A stretch of 64,000 nucleotides of DNA from the NCBI GenBank assembly GCA_025667525.1, contig CM046879.1, forward strand, positions 362,284,639 through 362,348,638, given 5' to 3'. Made by a program: the position numbers and the translations under genes. This DNA comes from Glebionis coronaria. Lineage: Eukaryota; Streptophyta; Magnoliopsida; Asterales; Asteraceae. Below the pieces are notes generated by a model that did not search any database, was not told the origin of the DNA, and saw only the letters and a program-made list of their open reading frames with translations. Shown here in pieces: positions 53,772 through 64,000 of the stretch (within the stretch, counting starts at the first letter, position 1; each line of letters begins with the position of its first letter).

Positions 53772-56510
53772 TGTAACAATCCGTCAATTTCAGGTCGATA
53801 TCTTAATCTCGACTAATAAGTAATATATGTTTATTTTAATTAGAATTTTAAATTATCGATTAACCGAGAAGGTTATAGTTTGAAACTTAACGTAAGAATG
53901 CCGTTTCGATGAAAACCGACAAGAAATACATTAAGTATCGATATTATATTCTAAAATTATCATATGAATGATTTTATTGTATTTATTTTTATTTCTCGTG
54001 TTTTACGTTTTAACGAATGACGAGAACTACTAATGATCGCGATACCGACGGATGCCCAAAAATTTATGTTTTATTATCGACTGTCGAAGTGATATTATTA
54101 TTTTTAAGAAGCGTTTTAACTTTTAAAAAGTATTTTTTTACGAAGCCCGAGTCCCGTAAATATTTTCAAAATTTAATATTTACATTTTCTACCCTTACAA
54201 CTATTTAATTTCATTTTGGACCAAAACTATCACAAATTGATAAAAACTACCCTCACCCCAATATATAAGGATTTTCCACTATCACACATTATTATTAAAT
54301 TCATTTTTAAACCAAACAAACACAATCTCTCTTTCTTTTTCTTTCTTGGTCGTCCACCACCTCAACCAAATTCACATGATCCATCAATTTTTACTTTGAA
54401 TCATGAGAAACTAAATTAAGACCCATTCTACAAATTCAAAGAGCTACATTTTGGTATAATTTTCTTTAACATGCATCCACTTTTTAATCTTTTTAATTTT
54501 TGTTGAAGAACAAGGTTGTTTGATCTTATTTTATTGTTGTATGATCATGTTTATGGTTATATTTGTTTACTTTTACTAGTGCATGTTTGAATTTTTGATG
54601 GTGACTTATGAGAGATGATCATGCAAGTGTGTTAGGGGTTTGATGATAGTGTTAGAATGATAGTGGGATGATAATAAGAGTATGGTAATGGGTAAAATAG
54701 GTCAAAATGTTGATTTGACATGATTTCTAAAATGTATTTTTGGGACAGCAGCTTACAACAGATTATTTCGTGGGTTTAAGTTCGGAAATAGGCTTATATT
54801 ATTTGATATTGTTGTAGTAACCTTCAAGACGCTCGTTTTGCCGCTTGAATGAGCTTCTAACTCAGGTCATGAGTATTTTCAAACCCGAGTGTTGGTTTTG
54901 TAAACGAAATTGCTTAGATATGTCAAAATGGTTTTACGAGTTGAAGACGTAAATCTGTCCGGTTTTTACAACACGAAGATGTGTCGGGCAGAAGGTCTTA
55001 GAAGTAATATTTTTGAATGAAACATAAACTGAGTCTTATTCATATTATATGTGAGTTTGTGACCAAGTTTTGTCGAAATCGGACAAGTCTAGGTAGGGTA
55101 AATTGGTGTGTATATTTGGAGTATACATGCTGATTGGTATTTTGGACACGTAGTTCAATAATTATGTGGCGTGAGTTGAGTATTCGCCAATGGACATGGT
55201 GATTTATTCAAAGTGTTAAGTCATTATGTAAATGACTTATCTACTGGTCCGAGGGAAGTAAAATGAGAATTTGACTTGCGTTGACTTGGCGTCTTAAGAC
55301 GGGTCAATATCGAGAGTGCAAGTGTTTAACAGAATAGTGTTGAATAAAAGAGTATAGTAATAACACTTGTATTATTAAATTTTTCGGGATTGTCTTGGTT
55401 TTGTAATTTTGATTTTTATATTATTTAAGTATGATTTATAATTAAGTCGATTTTTAACGAACGCGCCTTATTTGGTAGGTTGCGGTTTTCATGTTTAAAC
55501 GGGCATCACTAATCGTCGGCGATCGTCTCATTACCACTATTGGCTAAGGTGAGTCTATAGCCTCCCTTTTAACATGTTTACTTGTTTTATAAAACCCGCG
55601 AGGGGGATAACATGCTTGTTTTATTAAAATAAAGGGTACAACGAAAAGTTGTGGAAATCCTACTTATTAGAAAAATATGGGTGCAACGCTAAGTTGTGGG
55701 AACCCTATTTACTTGAAAAGTATTTATTAAAATTGAAAGGTACAACTATAAGTTGTGGTAAACTCATGGTTGTTTTAAAAATGAACACAAGGAAACTTAA
55801 TTGTATGTTTAGATGGAAGTTATTACATAAGTTTGTTTAGCCTTAAAAGACCCATGAATCGTGAATTGTTAATCGAGATAACGCTAATGCTATGGATAGA
55901 TCTATCGGGGTGACGCCCAGTCCGGTCGCGACTAGCTCTCGCGTGATATTGTGATGCACTAGTAATGAAACATCAGATGCATTGTATAAGAGAAATATAC
56001 GCACTTGGCTAGGTGTGTTGGGCTGAAATAATATATGTTAACGTTCAATGTCACGAGACTTATGTAATGACACGATAATTATGTCCGTACAACATAATTG
56101 TTTTTGATAAATTATTAACCATGAAAGGTTATTTTGAATACTTGTGTTCTCTTTATTTATTAAACTCTATAGATTCACTCGACAAATTTTGCTGACTTTT
56201 TAGCATGTTTTATCTCAGGTCCATTGGGAATAAACTCGAGGAAGGCGGTTTCGTGAAGCTTGCTTATTTGAAATATTTTGGCCCGCTTTCATAAATTTTA
56301 TCCATTCAAAGAATATTTTATCATTTATTGTGTTTGTAAACATTAAATTATTTGGGACCGTGTGAAAAGTCTTGTTGTTAAATGAAAATGAATGGATGTT
56401 TTTATTAAAATGACTCGTTTTGAGCCATTTTCTATGATTATGAGACTGAACCATAATAGTAACACCCAATGACCCTTCCGCTGTTATGACCGAAATTTGG
56501 TGGTGTTACA
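53772..56510 (+). repeat. Element C 5' LTR
   Basis: 2739 bases. TATA-like TATATAAG at 54262-54269. Compared with the 3' LTR it lacks about 58 bases near 54075 and about 150 bases near 54863. A triple hairpin repeat lies at 55638-55756. The 63- and 67-codon frames recurring in both LTRs are not genes. Confidence 0.92.
55638..55756 (+). repeat. Three tandem ACAAC-N5-GTTGT hairpins in the C 5' LTR
   Basis: Units at 55638-55652 (loop GAAAA), 55683-55697 (stem GCAAC/GTTGT, loop GCTAA) and 55742-55756 (loop TATAA) sit in repeats of about 50 bases ending AGTTGTGG. The 3' LTR has the same set at about 62727-62845, the first stem mutated to GTTAT. Confidence 0.75.
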
Positions 56511-56513
56511 GAT

Positions 56514-56525
56514 TGGTATCAGAGC
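56514..56525 (+). promoter_or_regulatory. Primer binding site (initiator tRNA-Met type), element C
   Basis: TGGTATCAGAGC three bases after the LTR end. Confidence 0.88.
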
Positions 56526-57872
56526 TCAAGTTATAGAGAACGTAAATATTTTCCAAAAATGAATTTTTGAAATCTTTTAACTATAACTGTTGCAAGCGAA
56601 ACCTCCGAGTTGCCAATGGACGAGAATGAAAGTAATTATATATATATATGTGATTATATATATGTTGTAATCTTTATCGATTATTTTAACTTGTGAATTA
56701 CAAGGTATGTTTTCATTTATTTAATTATAAATGATAATTTTATATTTATACGAGATATTTATACGACGTCGATTGTCACGAAGCCACTCTCGTCATTTTA
56801 ATGCTAACGCTAAAGCTATTCCTGAAATGAATCCTGTTATTCTCGAGATTAACTAAGTTGTGGATAGACATGATCCCAACGAAGGTTAATATTCTTGCTG
56901 ATATTCTTTTGGTTACAAGGATTTTGATTTCCTTGGTTCTTATTCTTGATTTATCGATTCGTTCATTTCGTTTAGCAAATTTAATTTGCATTTTCATTAA
57001 TCTTCGACATTATACTGTTTTGATAGAAACAAGTTTGTCCGAGATGGTACTATTGATTGTTAGGAATTGAGATTGATTTGTATGGTATTCACATGCCAAC
57101 CAGGATTCCATATCATATCACTGATCATTTTCTGTTATATCAGTTTCTCATTTGTTTCGATCTTGATCTTTTGCGTTGAGCTGGCGATGCTTGAATAAAG
57201 TGATTTATAATTGTTGAGATAAATTGGCCATTTATTTGAACAAGGAAATTCTAAATTGTTGAACTACAAGTTTCTAAATCTTATTTGGAAGGACTTGATC
57301 AATCCATGGAAATAATGATTCATAAATGTGTGGGCTTAAGCATATAGCATCTGCGTGATTAAACTCTTATTGACTCATAATTCGTTTGCTCGATTCATTC
57401 TTTGATTTTGTTCCCCTAATTCTTTGATCGTGAAATGGTTGTATTGAGATTGTTCCAAAACCACCAATTGAGGAGGATATCAAGCGTCTCTGAAAGACAT
57501 TGAAGAAATCTTCTTCTTATGGGACCGAGGAGCTTTCTTAGCCATGTGAAATACCTAGTAACTCTTAGTAGATTAGTTTATCAATTGTAGTATCTTCTTA
57601 TTAATCCCTAATAAACTGTGACAACAGTTACTAGGACTAGTCTTTTAAGTTGTATAGCATTAGACGATGATTATCCATAATGTTGACAATACGACTTGTA
57701 CTAGTTTGTGATCAATGGAATGACTATCTTTTGATTCCTAATTCTACATCGTTCTATTATTACCTTTCTTTGCTTTTCTCTTATAAATTCTCGTGGTATA
57801 ACGCAATCACTGAATGAATACTCATTATGATTTGATTTGCGTTACACAAGACTCATGCAGTCAATGAAAGCT
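56526..57872 (+). other. Leader and undetermined interior of element C
   Basis: About 1.35 kb of AT-rich sequence between primer site and gag remnant. A short TA run occurs near 56636-56665. I recognise no domain; it may hold an untranslated leader with decayed gag start, or foreign sequence. Confidence 0.4.
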
Positions 57873-58508
57873 ATGACTGAAGCACGAATGCACCAAGTTA
57901 TTAATGAATAAGTTGTTGTATCTTTAGTTAAATTCATGGCCAACATGAATGATGGATCTGGAACTGGAGCTGAAGCTAAGACTGGTGGAACTGGAACCGG
58001 TGGAGCTGAAGATGGAGCCATTAATTTTCGTGGTACGGATGGAACAAATGTGCCCGAAGTTAGAGGCTATAACTACACTTCATTCATTAAGTTCAAACCG
58101 TAGAATCTTAAGGGGACTAAAGATGATGGAGGATTGTGTCAGTTTTTGAAAAGCTGGCGTCAGTCTTTCGAATATGTGGCCCTAATCAGGAGGATAAGGT
58201 GTCGTTTGAAATCGCTACCCTCCAAGGTCGTGCATTAATTTGGTGGAATGGCAAACTTGCTTCCCTAGGTATCGTTAGTTATGGTACACCATGGACTAAG
58301 GTGAGGAAATGGTTAACTGAGGAGCTTGTCCTCGAAGCATTACCAAAGTATGGAGCAAGTGTTGTACAATCTGAAACTGAAGGGAACTAACATTGGTAGA
58401 TATATCAAGTGTTTCCAAAAGTTGACTCTTTTATGTCTAAGAATTATGGAACCCGAACCGTCAAGGTCAAGCAGTGTATTTACGGCTGATCAGGAATATG
58501 TGCGGTGA
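57873..58508 (+). pseudogene. Gag remnant of element C
   Basis: A candidate ATG lies at 57873. A Gly/Thr/Ala-rich stretch is followed by a PEVRGYNYTSFIKFKP block; then, across stops and a frameshift near 58136, the retrotransposon gag domain: FEKLASVF, DKVSFEIATLQGRALIWWNG, PWTKVRKWLTEE, then a shifted frame with LKGTNIGRYIKCFQKLTLLC. This is the chromovirus gag arrangement. At least two frameshifts and one stop. No zinc knuckle is visible. Confidence 0.75.
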
Positions 58509-58674
58509 TGTGACTTCTTCTAAGCCAATCGCTATTTGTGAAGATGTCGGCATGGCTTATTAGCTCATGGGACACACAATTCAAGGCAAGGCTGATGAGG
58601 TTACTGAAGGGAAAAATAATTCCAAATTGAAAATTCTTTTCGTGCATTAGAGCTCGTAAGTATATCGAAAAAGG

Positions 58675-59403
58675 TTGTGGATTATTCATGGCTTAGGTGT
58701 CGAAGAAGGAATCGTAAGAGAAGTAAGTAGAATTACTCTAGTCATTTGTGACTATTTTGAAGTGTTTTTGGAAGATTTGCCAAGGCTTCCGCCTCCAAGG
58801 CAAATAGAATTCTTAATTGATCTAATCTCTGGTGCTGCAACTGTGGTACATGAGCCATATTTATTAGCGCCATCCGAGTTGAAGTAATTATTTGTGCAGT
58901 TTTAAGAACTATCTGATAGATGTTTTATTCGACCGAGCTCGTAAGTTTGTAGAACTCATATTCGGTTCGCTAATAAGAAAGATGATTCGTTTCGTATGTG
59001 TATCGATTACCGAGAGTTGCATAGGCTAACGGTCAAGAACTGTTATCCGTTTCCAAGAATTGATGATCCATTTGATCAACTCCAAGATTCTGGTGTTTTC
59101 TCCTAGATTGATCTTTGTTTTGCTTATCTTCAACTTCGCCTACGCGAGGAAGATATTCCTATTACGGTGATTAGAACTTGTGATGATCATTATGAGTTTA
59201 GGGTTATGCCTTCTGGTTTGACCAGTACACCTGTTATATTCATTGACTTAATGAACCATAGGTGTAAGCCGTATCTTGATAAAGTCGTGATTGTTTTCTT
59301 TGATGATATTCTAATCTGCCCGAAGAGAAAGAAAGAACATGTCGAACACTTAGGAATTATCTTGAACTTGTTAAAGAACGAAAAGATGTACCCAAAATTT
59401 TAA
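58675..59403 (+). pseudogene. Reverse transcriptase remnant of element C
   Basis: ICDYFEVFLEDLPRLPPPRQIEFLIDL opens the domain, then (after stops near 58886 and 58940) [22 protein letters not shown], a stop near 59106, YEFRVMPSGLTSTPVIFIDLMN and the catalytic FFDD (59296-59307). The active motif survives, but several stops inactivate the gene. The protease region between gag and here is not recognisable. Confidence 0.85.
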
Positions 59404-60010
59404 AGTGTGATTTTTGGCTTTGTTCTGCGCAACTTCTCTGTCATGTGATTGACAAATGTGGCATACATGTTGATTCTACGAAAATTGAAGCCATCGATAA
59501 TTTGAATGTTCCAACTATTCCAACTGAAGTACGACAAATTCTAGGTTTGGCCGGTTATTACTGAAGGTTAATTAAAGGATTCTCTTTGATATCAAAACCA
59601 TTAACTAAGCTAACTAAAAAGAATGAACTGTATGTGTGTGGCAATGATGAAGAGAAAGCTTTTCAAACCATGAAAAGAGAACTCTGCAACACACCGATCT
59701 TATCGTTACTCGAAAGAAGTAAAGATTTTATTGTTAATCGTGATATATCTCTTGAAGGATTTAGAGCTGTTTAATTTGTATATGCTTGTAGGAAACCTAG
59801 GAAGAATGAGGAAACTGCACAACCCACGACTTGTAATTGGGTGCGGTGATTTTACTCTTAGTCTATTGAGACATTAATTGTATGGCACTAACGTACGGTA
59901 TCCACCAATGGTAAGAGCCTATAGTGTATTCTGGAATAAAAGAGGTAACTTAGCCTTTAAGTGATTACGATTGTGTTATTCGTTATCATTCGTGAAGTTG
60001 GAGCAGATTA
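59404..60010 (+). pseudogene. End of reverse transcriptase and RNase H remnant of element C
   Basis: KCDFWL, GHVI-like DKCGIHVDSTKIEAI and RQILGLAGYY-stop-RLIKGFS continue the domain, then KPLTKLTKKNE and an RNase H start FIVNRDIS. A degenerate YDCVIRYH block near 59967-59990 marks the RNase H end. Multiple stops. Confidence 0.75.
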
Positions 60011-60179
60011 CAATGGATTCATTGTTAAGCTCTCGAAAACTCAGTCTGAATATGACTCAATTTCTGTCAATGTTGATTGATTGACTTTGCTCATTTTATT
60101 TTGATAAATAAATCGATCGTGCTGATTAAGAATCGTTTCGTTAACTGCTCGTAGTAGACATGAAAGATATGATGATGTG

Positions 60180-60651
60180 AAATGAAAACCTTTGAAATTC
60201 GAGGTAGGTGGATAAGTTATGCCAAATTATCACCATGAAAAAGGTGTTATACATTCTGGAAAACGTGGGAAGTTAAGTACCCGTTAGTTTGGACCATTCG
60301 AGATGATATCGAGTGTAGGTCCGGCGGCATGAAAACTTAAATTACCTCGGGAGCTACAAGGAATTCACAATACTTTTCATATTTCGAACCTAAAGAAATT
60401 TCTTCCTGACGAAGATCTTATTATCTCTCTTGATGAAGTATGAATCGACGGTAAGTTGCATTTCATCAATGTACTTGTTGATATTATCGATAAGGAAGTT
60501 AGGCAACAGAAACGAAGTCGAATTCCTATTATCATGTGTGATGGAACTCAAGACGAGGACCAAAATGCATTTAACTTTTTGTTTTTAACGAGCGATCGAG
60601 GAAGAACACAAGTTGATCTTCGGGACGAAGATCCCAATTTGGTGAGGATAA
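60180..60651 (+). pseudogene. Integrase C-terminal remnant of element C
   Basis: KPLKFEVGG, GKRGKLS, a GPFEMISSVGP (GPY/F module), LPRELQGIHNTFHISNLKKFLPDEDL and KLHFINVLVDIIDKEVRQQKRSRIPI appear in one frame with a few stops. The zinc-binding and DDE parts are missing: only about 190 bases separate it from the RNase H end instead of about 1 kb. The last 40 or so residues before the LTR do not match the usual chromodomain tail, probably frame-shifted. Confidence 0.8.
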
Positions 60652-63601
60652 TGTGACAATCCGTCAATTTCAGGTCGATATTTTAATCTCGAGTAATAAG
60701 TAATATATGTTTATTTTAATGAGAATTTTAAATTATCGATTAACCTAGAAGGTTATAGTTTGAAACTTAACGTAAGAATGTCGTTTTGATGAAAACCGAC
60801 AATAAATACATTAAGTATCGATATTATATTCTCAAATTATCATATGAATGATTTTATTGTATTTATTTTTATTTCTCGTGTTTTACGTTTTAAGGAATGA
60901 CGAGAACTACTAATGATCGCGATACCGACGGATGCCCAAAAATTTATGTTTTATTATCGACTGTCTCGATATTTTATATTTTTGACGTCTCCGATTTAAT
61001 TACGTTTTAAGTCGTGTCGAGGTGATATTATTATTTTTAAGAAGCGTTTTAACTTTTAAAAAGTATTTTTTTTATGAAGCCCGAGTCCCGTAAATATTTT
61101 CAAATTTTAATATTTACATTTTCTACCCTTACAACTATTTAATTTCATTTTGTACCAAAACTATCACAAATTGACAAAAACTACCATCACCCCACTATAT
61201 AAGGATTTTCCACTATCACACATTATTATAAAATTCATTTTTAAACCAAACAAACACAATCTCTCTTTCTTTTTCTTTCTTGGCCGTCCACCACCTCAAA
61301 CATATTCACATGATCCATCAATTTTTACTTTGATTCATGAGAAACTAAATTAAGACCCATTCTACAAATTCAAAGAGCTATATTTTGGTATAATTTTCTT
61401 TAACATGCATCCACTTTTTAATCTTTTTAATTTTTGTTGAAGAACAAGGTTGTTTGATCTTATTTTATTGTTGTATGATCATGTTTATGGTTATATTTGT
61501 TTATTTTTACTATTGCATGTTTTAATTTTTGATGGTGACTTATGAGATATGATCATGCAAGTGTGTTAGGGGTTTGATGATAGTGTTAGAATGATAGTGG
61601 GATGATAATAAGAGTATGGTAATGGGTAAAATGGGTCAAAATGTTGATTTGACATGATTTCTAAAATGTATTTTTGGGACAGCAGCTTACAACAGATTAT
61701 TACGTGGGTTTAAGTTCTGAAATAGGCTTATAATATTTGATATTGTAGTAATCTTCAAGACGCTCGTTTTTCCACTTGAATGAGCTTCTAACTCATTACG
61801 AGCGAAAAGTTATGCTAGTTTTAGTATTCGTGTACCGGGAGACGAGTATCGGCACAATCCGAAAATTGTTGTCGATATTTGGATCGAATCTCGGGGACTA
61901 TAGAATGAGTTTTAAAAATGTTCAAGTACTGATGTAAGTTTCTAAACCTCAGGTCATGAGTCTATTTTTAAACCCGAGTGTTGGTTTTGTAAACGAAATT
62001 GTTTAGATATGTCAAAATGGTTTTACGAGTTGAAGACGTAAATCTGTCCGGTTTTTACAACATGAAGATGTGTCGGGCAGAAGGTCTTAGAAGTAATATT
62101 TTTGAATGAAACTTAAACTGAGTCTTATTCATACTATATGTGAGTTTGTGACCAAGTTTCGTCGAAATCGGACAAGTCTAGGTAGGGTAAATTGGTGTGT
62201 ACATTTGGAGTATACATGCTGATTGGTATTTTGGACACGTAGTTCAATAATTATGTGGCGTGAGTTGAGTATTCGGCATTGGACATGATGATTTATTCAA
62301 AGTGTTAAGTCATTATGTAAATGACTTAGCTACTGGTCCGAGGGAAGTAACATGATAATTTGACTTGCGTTGACTTGGCGTCTTAAGACGGGTCAATATC
62401 GAGAGTGCAAGTGTTTAAAAGAATAGTGTGGAATAAAAGGGTATAGTAATAACACTTGTATTATTAAATTTTTCGGGATTGTCTTGGTTTTGTAATTTTT
62501 ATTTTTATATTATTTAAGTATGATTTATACTTAAGTCGATTTTTAACGAACGCGCCTTATTTGGTAGGTTGCGGTTTTCGTGTTTAAACGGGCATCACTA
62601 ATCGTCGGCGATCGTCTCATTACCACTATTGGCTAAGGTGAGTCTATAGCCTCGCTTTTAACATGTTTACTTGTTTTATAAAACCCGCGAGGGGGATAAC
62701 ATGCTTGTTTTATTAAAATAAAGGGTACAACGAAAAGTTATGGAAACCCTACTTATTAGAAAAGTATGGGTGCAACGATAAGTTGTGGGAACCCTATTTA
62801 CTTGAAAAGTATTTATTAAAATTGAAAGGTACAACTATAAGTTGTGGTAGACTCATGATTGTTTTATGAATGAACACAAGGAAACTTAATTGTATGTTTA
62901 GATGGAAGTTATTACATAAGTTTGTTTAGCCTTAAAAGACCCATGAATCGTGAATTGTTAATCGAGATAACGCTAATGCTATGGATAGATCTATCGGGGT
63001 GACGCCCAGTCCGGTCGCGACTAGCTCTCGGGTGGTGTTGTGATGCACTAGTAATGAAACATCGGATGCATTGTATAAGAGAAATATACGCACTTGGCTA
63101 GGTGTGTTGGGCTGAAATAATATATGTTAACGTTCAATGTCACGAGACTTATGTAATGACACGATAATTATGTCCGTACAACATAATTGTCTTTGATAAA
63201 TTATTAACCGTGAAAGGTTATTTTGAATACTTGTGTTCTCTTTATTTAAATTAAACTCTATAGATTCACTCGGCAAATTTTGCTGACTTTTTAGCATGTT
63301 TTATCTCAGGTCCATTGGGAAGAAACTCGAGGAAGGCGGTTTCATGAAGCTTGCTTATTTGAAATGTTTTGGCCCGCTTTCATAAATTATATCCATTCAA
63401 AGAATATTTTATCATTTATTGTGTTTGTAAACATTAAATTATTTAGGACCGTGTGAAAAGTCTTGTAGTTAAATGAAAATGAATAGATGTTTTTATTAAA
63501 ATGACTCGTTTTGAGCCGTTTTCTATGATTATGAGATTCAACCATGATAGTAACACCCAATGACCCTTTCGCTGTTATGACCGAAATTTGGGGGTGTTAC
63601 A
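60652..63601 (+). repeat. Element C 3' LTR
   Basis: 2950 bases, TGTGACAATCCGTC to GGTGTTACA. TATATAAG at 61196-61203. It retains two segments missing from the 5' LTR (around 60962-61025 and 61795-61953). Followed by the target copy AAACG. The polypurine tract before it (60637-60651) is weak. Confidence 0.92.
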
Positions 63602-63606
63602 AAACG

Positions 63607-64000
63607 GTGTTGTGGAAAGACGTAACCGTACACTAATGGAATCTGCTAAAACTATGTTGATTTATGCGAATGCTCCTTTATTCTTATGGGCTGAAGCAGT
63701 GGCAACCGCATGTTATACCCAAAACCGCTCCATCATTCGTAAACGCCATGGTAAAAATCAATATGAGATACTTCATGGACAAAAGCCCGATATTTCATTT
63801 CTTCATGTATTTGGTGCACTGTGTTATCCAAATACTAATAGTGAGAATTTGGGAAAACTTCAACCGAAGGCTGACATTGGAATTTTCATTGGTTACTCAC
63901 CTGCAAAGAAAGCTTGAATTTATAACCGTCGTCTTGGCAAGATAGTATAAACTTTGGATGCCGATTTTGATGAGCTGACAGAGATGGCTTCTGAGCAACA
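63607..64000 (+). pseudogene. Integrase C-terminal segment, element H (continues past the window)
   Basis: Resumes exactly after the second AAACG copy with GVVERRNRT, which carries the third catalytic residue (Glu at 63615-63617), then LFLWAEAVATACYTQNRS and HVFGALCYPN, a typical copia integrase. A TGA at 63915-63917 stops the frame at AKKA; the homologous sequence continues in frame (DADFDELTEMASEQ) to the window edge with another stop near 63950. Confidence 0.9.

Larger units (their letters stand above)
53772..63601 (+). mobile_element. Element C: Tekay-like chromovirus lacking the integrase core
   Basis: 9.83 kb. LTRs 53772-56510 and 60652-63601 run TGT(A/G)ACAATCCGTC to GGTGTTACA. Perfect target duplication AAACG (53767-53771 and 63602-63606). 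tRNA-Met type primer site. The interior of 4.1 kb holds decayed gag, reverse transcriptase, RNase H and integrase C-terminus; about 1 kb of integrase expected between RNase H and the C-terminus is absent. It interrupts the integrase of H between its second and third catalytic residues. Confidence 0.93.
28812..64000 (+). mobile_element. Element H: Ty1/copia retrotransposon split by B, D and C
   Basis: 5' LTR 28812-29121, tRNA-Met type primer site, repeat-rich leader, gag with CCHC knuckle, a very long coiled-coil region, protease, then integrase (the copia order, with integrase before reverse transcriptase). Coding segments are 29971-32564, 43328-45139, 52553-53771 and 63607-64000. The gaps are filled exactly by B, D and C. 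Reverse transcriptase, RNase H and the 3' LTR lie beyond 64000. Several nonsense codons and frameshifts make it defective. The 5-bp target to its left would be GAAAT (28807-28811); the right copy is outside the window. Confidence 0.93.

Noticed and set aside
54216..54419. 67-codon frame with Phe-rich stretch, repeated at 61150-61353
   Set aside because: Recurs in both C LTRs, no motif.

Overview
This window is plant nuclear repeat DNA. I see no host gene, tRNA or rRNA. It is a nested stack of at least eight LTR retrotransposons, with AT-rich LTRs, tRNA-type primer sites and decayed gag-pol frames. The protein style resembles repeats I know from Asteraceae, perhaps tribe Anthemideae (Tanacetum, Artemisia, Chrysanthemum). 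That placement rests on memory of the Ty1/copia polyprotein with a huge coiled-coil insert and of a zinc-finger/acidic protein in element D, and was not searched.

Layout. F (1-7728 and 19161-19955) is a decayed Ty3/gypsy Tekay/Del-like chromovirus. Its 3' LTR holds a long TA array and a 1000-N assembly gap. A (7729-19160, minus strand) is a nearly full-length Athila-type Ty3/gypsy element inserted in that LTR (duplicated target GTGAT). E (19956-24944 and 28140-28811) is an older Athila-like pol fragment, 3' noncoding region and 3' LTR, apparently broken by F. G (24945-28134) is a 3.2 kb non-autonomous LTR element without gag or pol, inside the E LTR (target AAGAT). H (from 28812 past the window end) is a Ty1/copia element whose gag-pol is split by three later insertions: B (32565-43322, Athila type, target ATGCC), D (45145-52547, a non-autonomous Athila relative, target AGGAC/AGGTC) and C (53772-63601, Tekay-like chromovirus lacking the integrase core, target AAACG). 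Apart from decay codons, the H reading frame resumes across each insertion, which supports the boundaries.

How the parts work together. A and B carry gag, protease, reverse transcriptase, RNase H and integrase in one frame, each broken by a few stops or frameshifts. D has A-like LTRs, the same tRNA-Asp primer site, the same polypurine tract and the same 3' noncoding region. In place of capsid and pol it encodes a zinc-finger and acidic protein that keeps the Athila-type zinc knuckle. It therefore looks like a parasite of A-type Athila machinery. A, B, D and, in part, E share candidate cis signals: a leader hairpin, a 3' hairpin beside repeated polypurine-like tracts, and a hairpin at the LTR edge kept in structure more than in sequence. 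Tandem TTCCG arrays occur in the LTRs of A, B and D and in the leader of the unrelated copia element H.

The strongest candidates for something undescribed are element D with its protein, the conserved hairpin set, the shared TTCCG arrays, and the paired perfect palindromes around the TATA box of H. Boundaries, repeat counts and similarities were read by eye, without alignment software or database searches.
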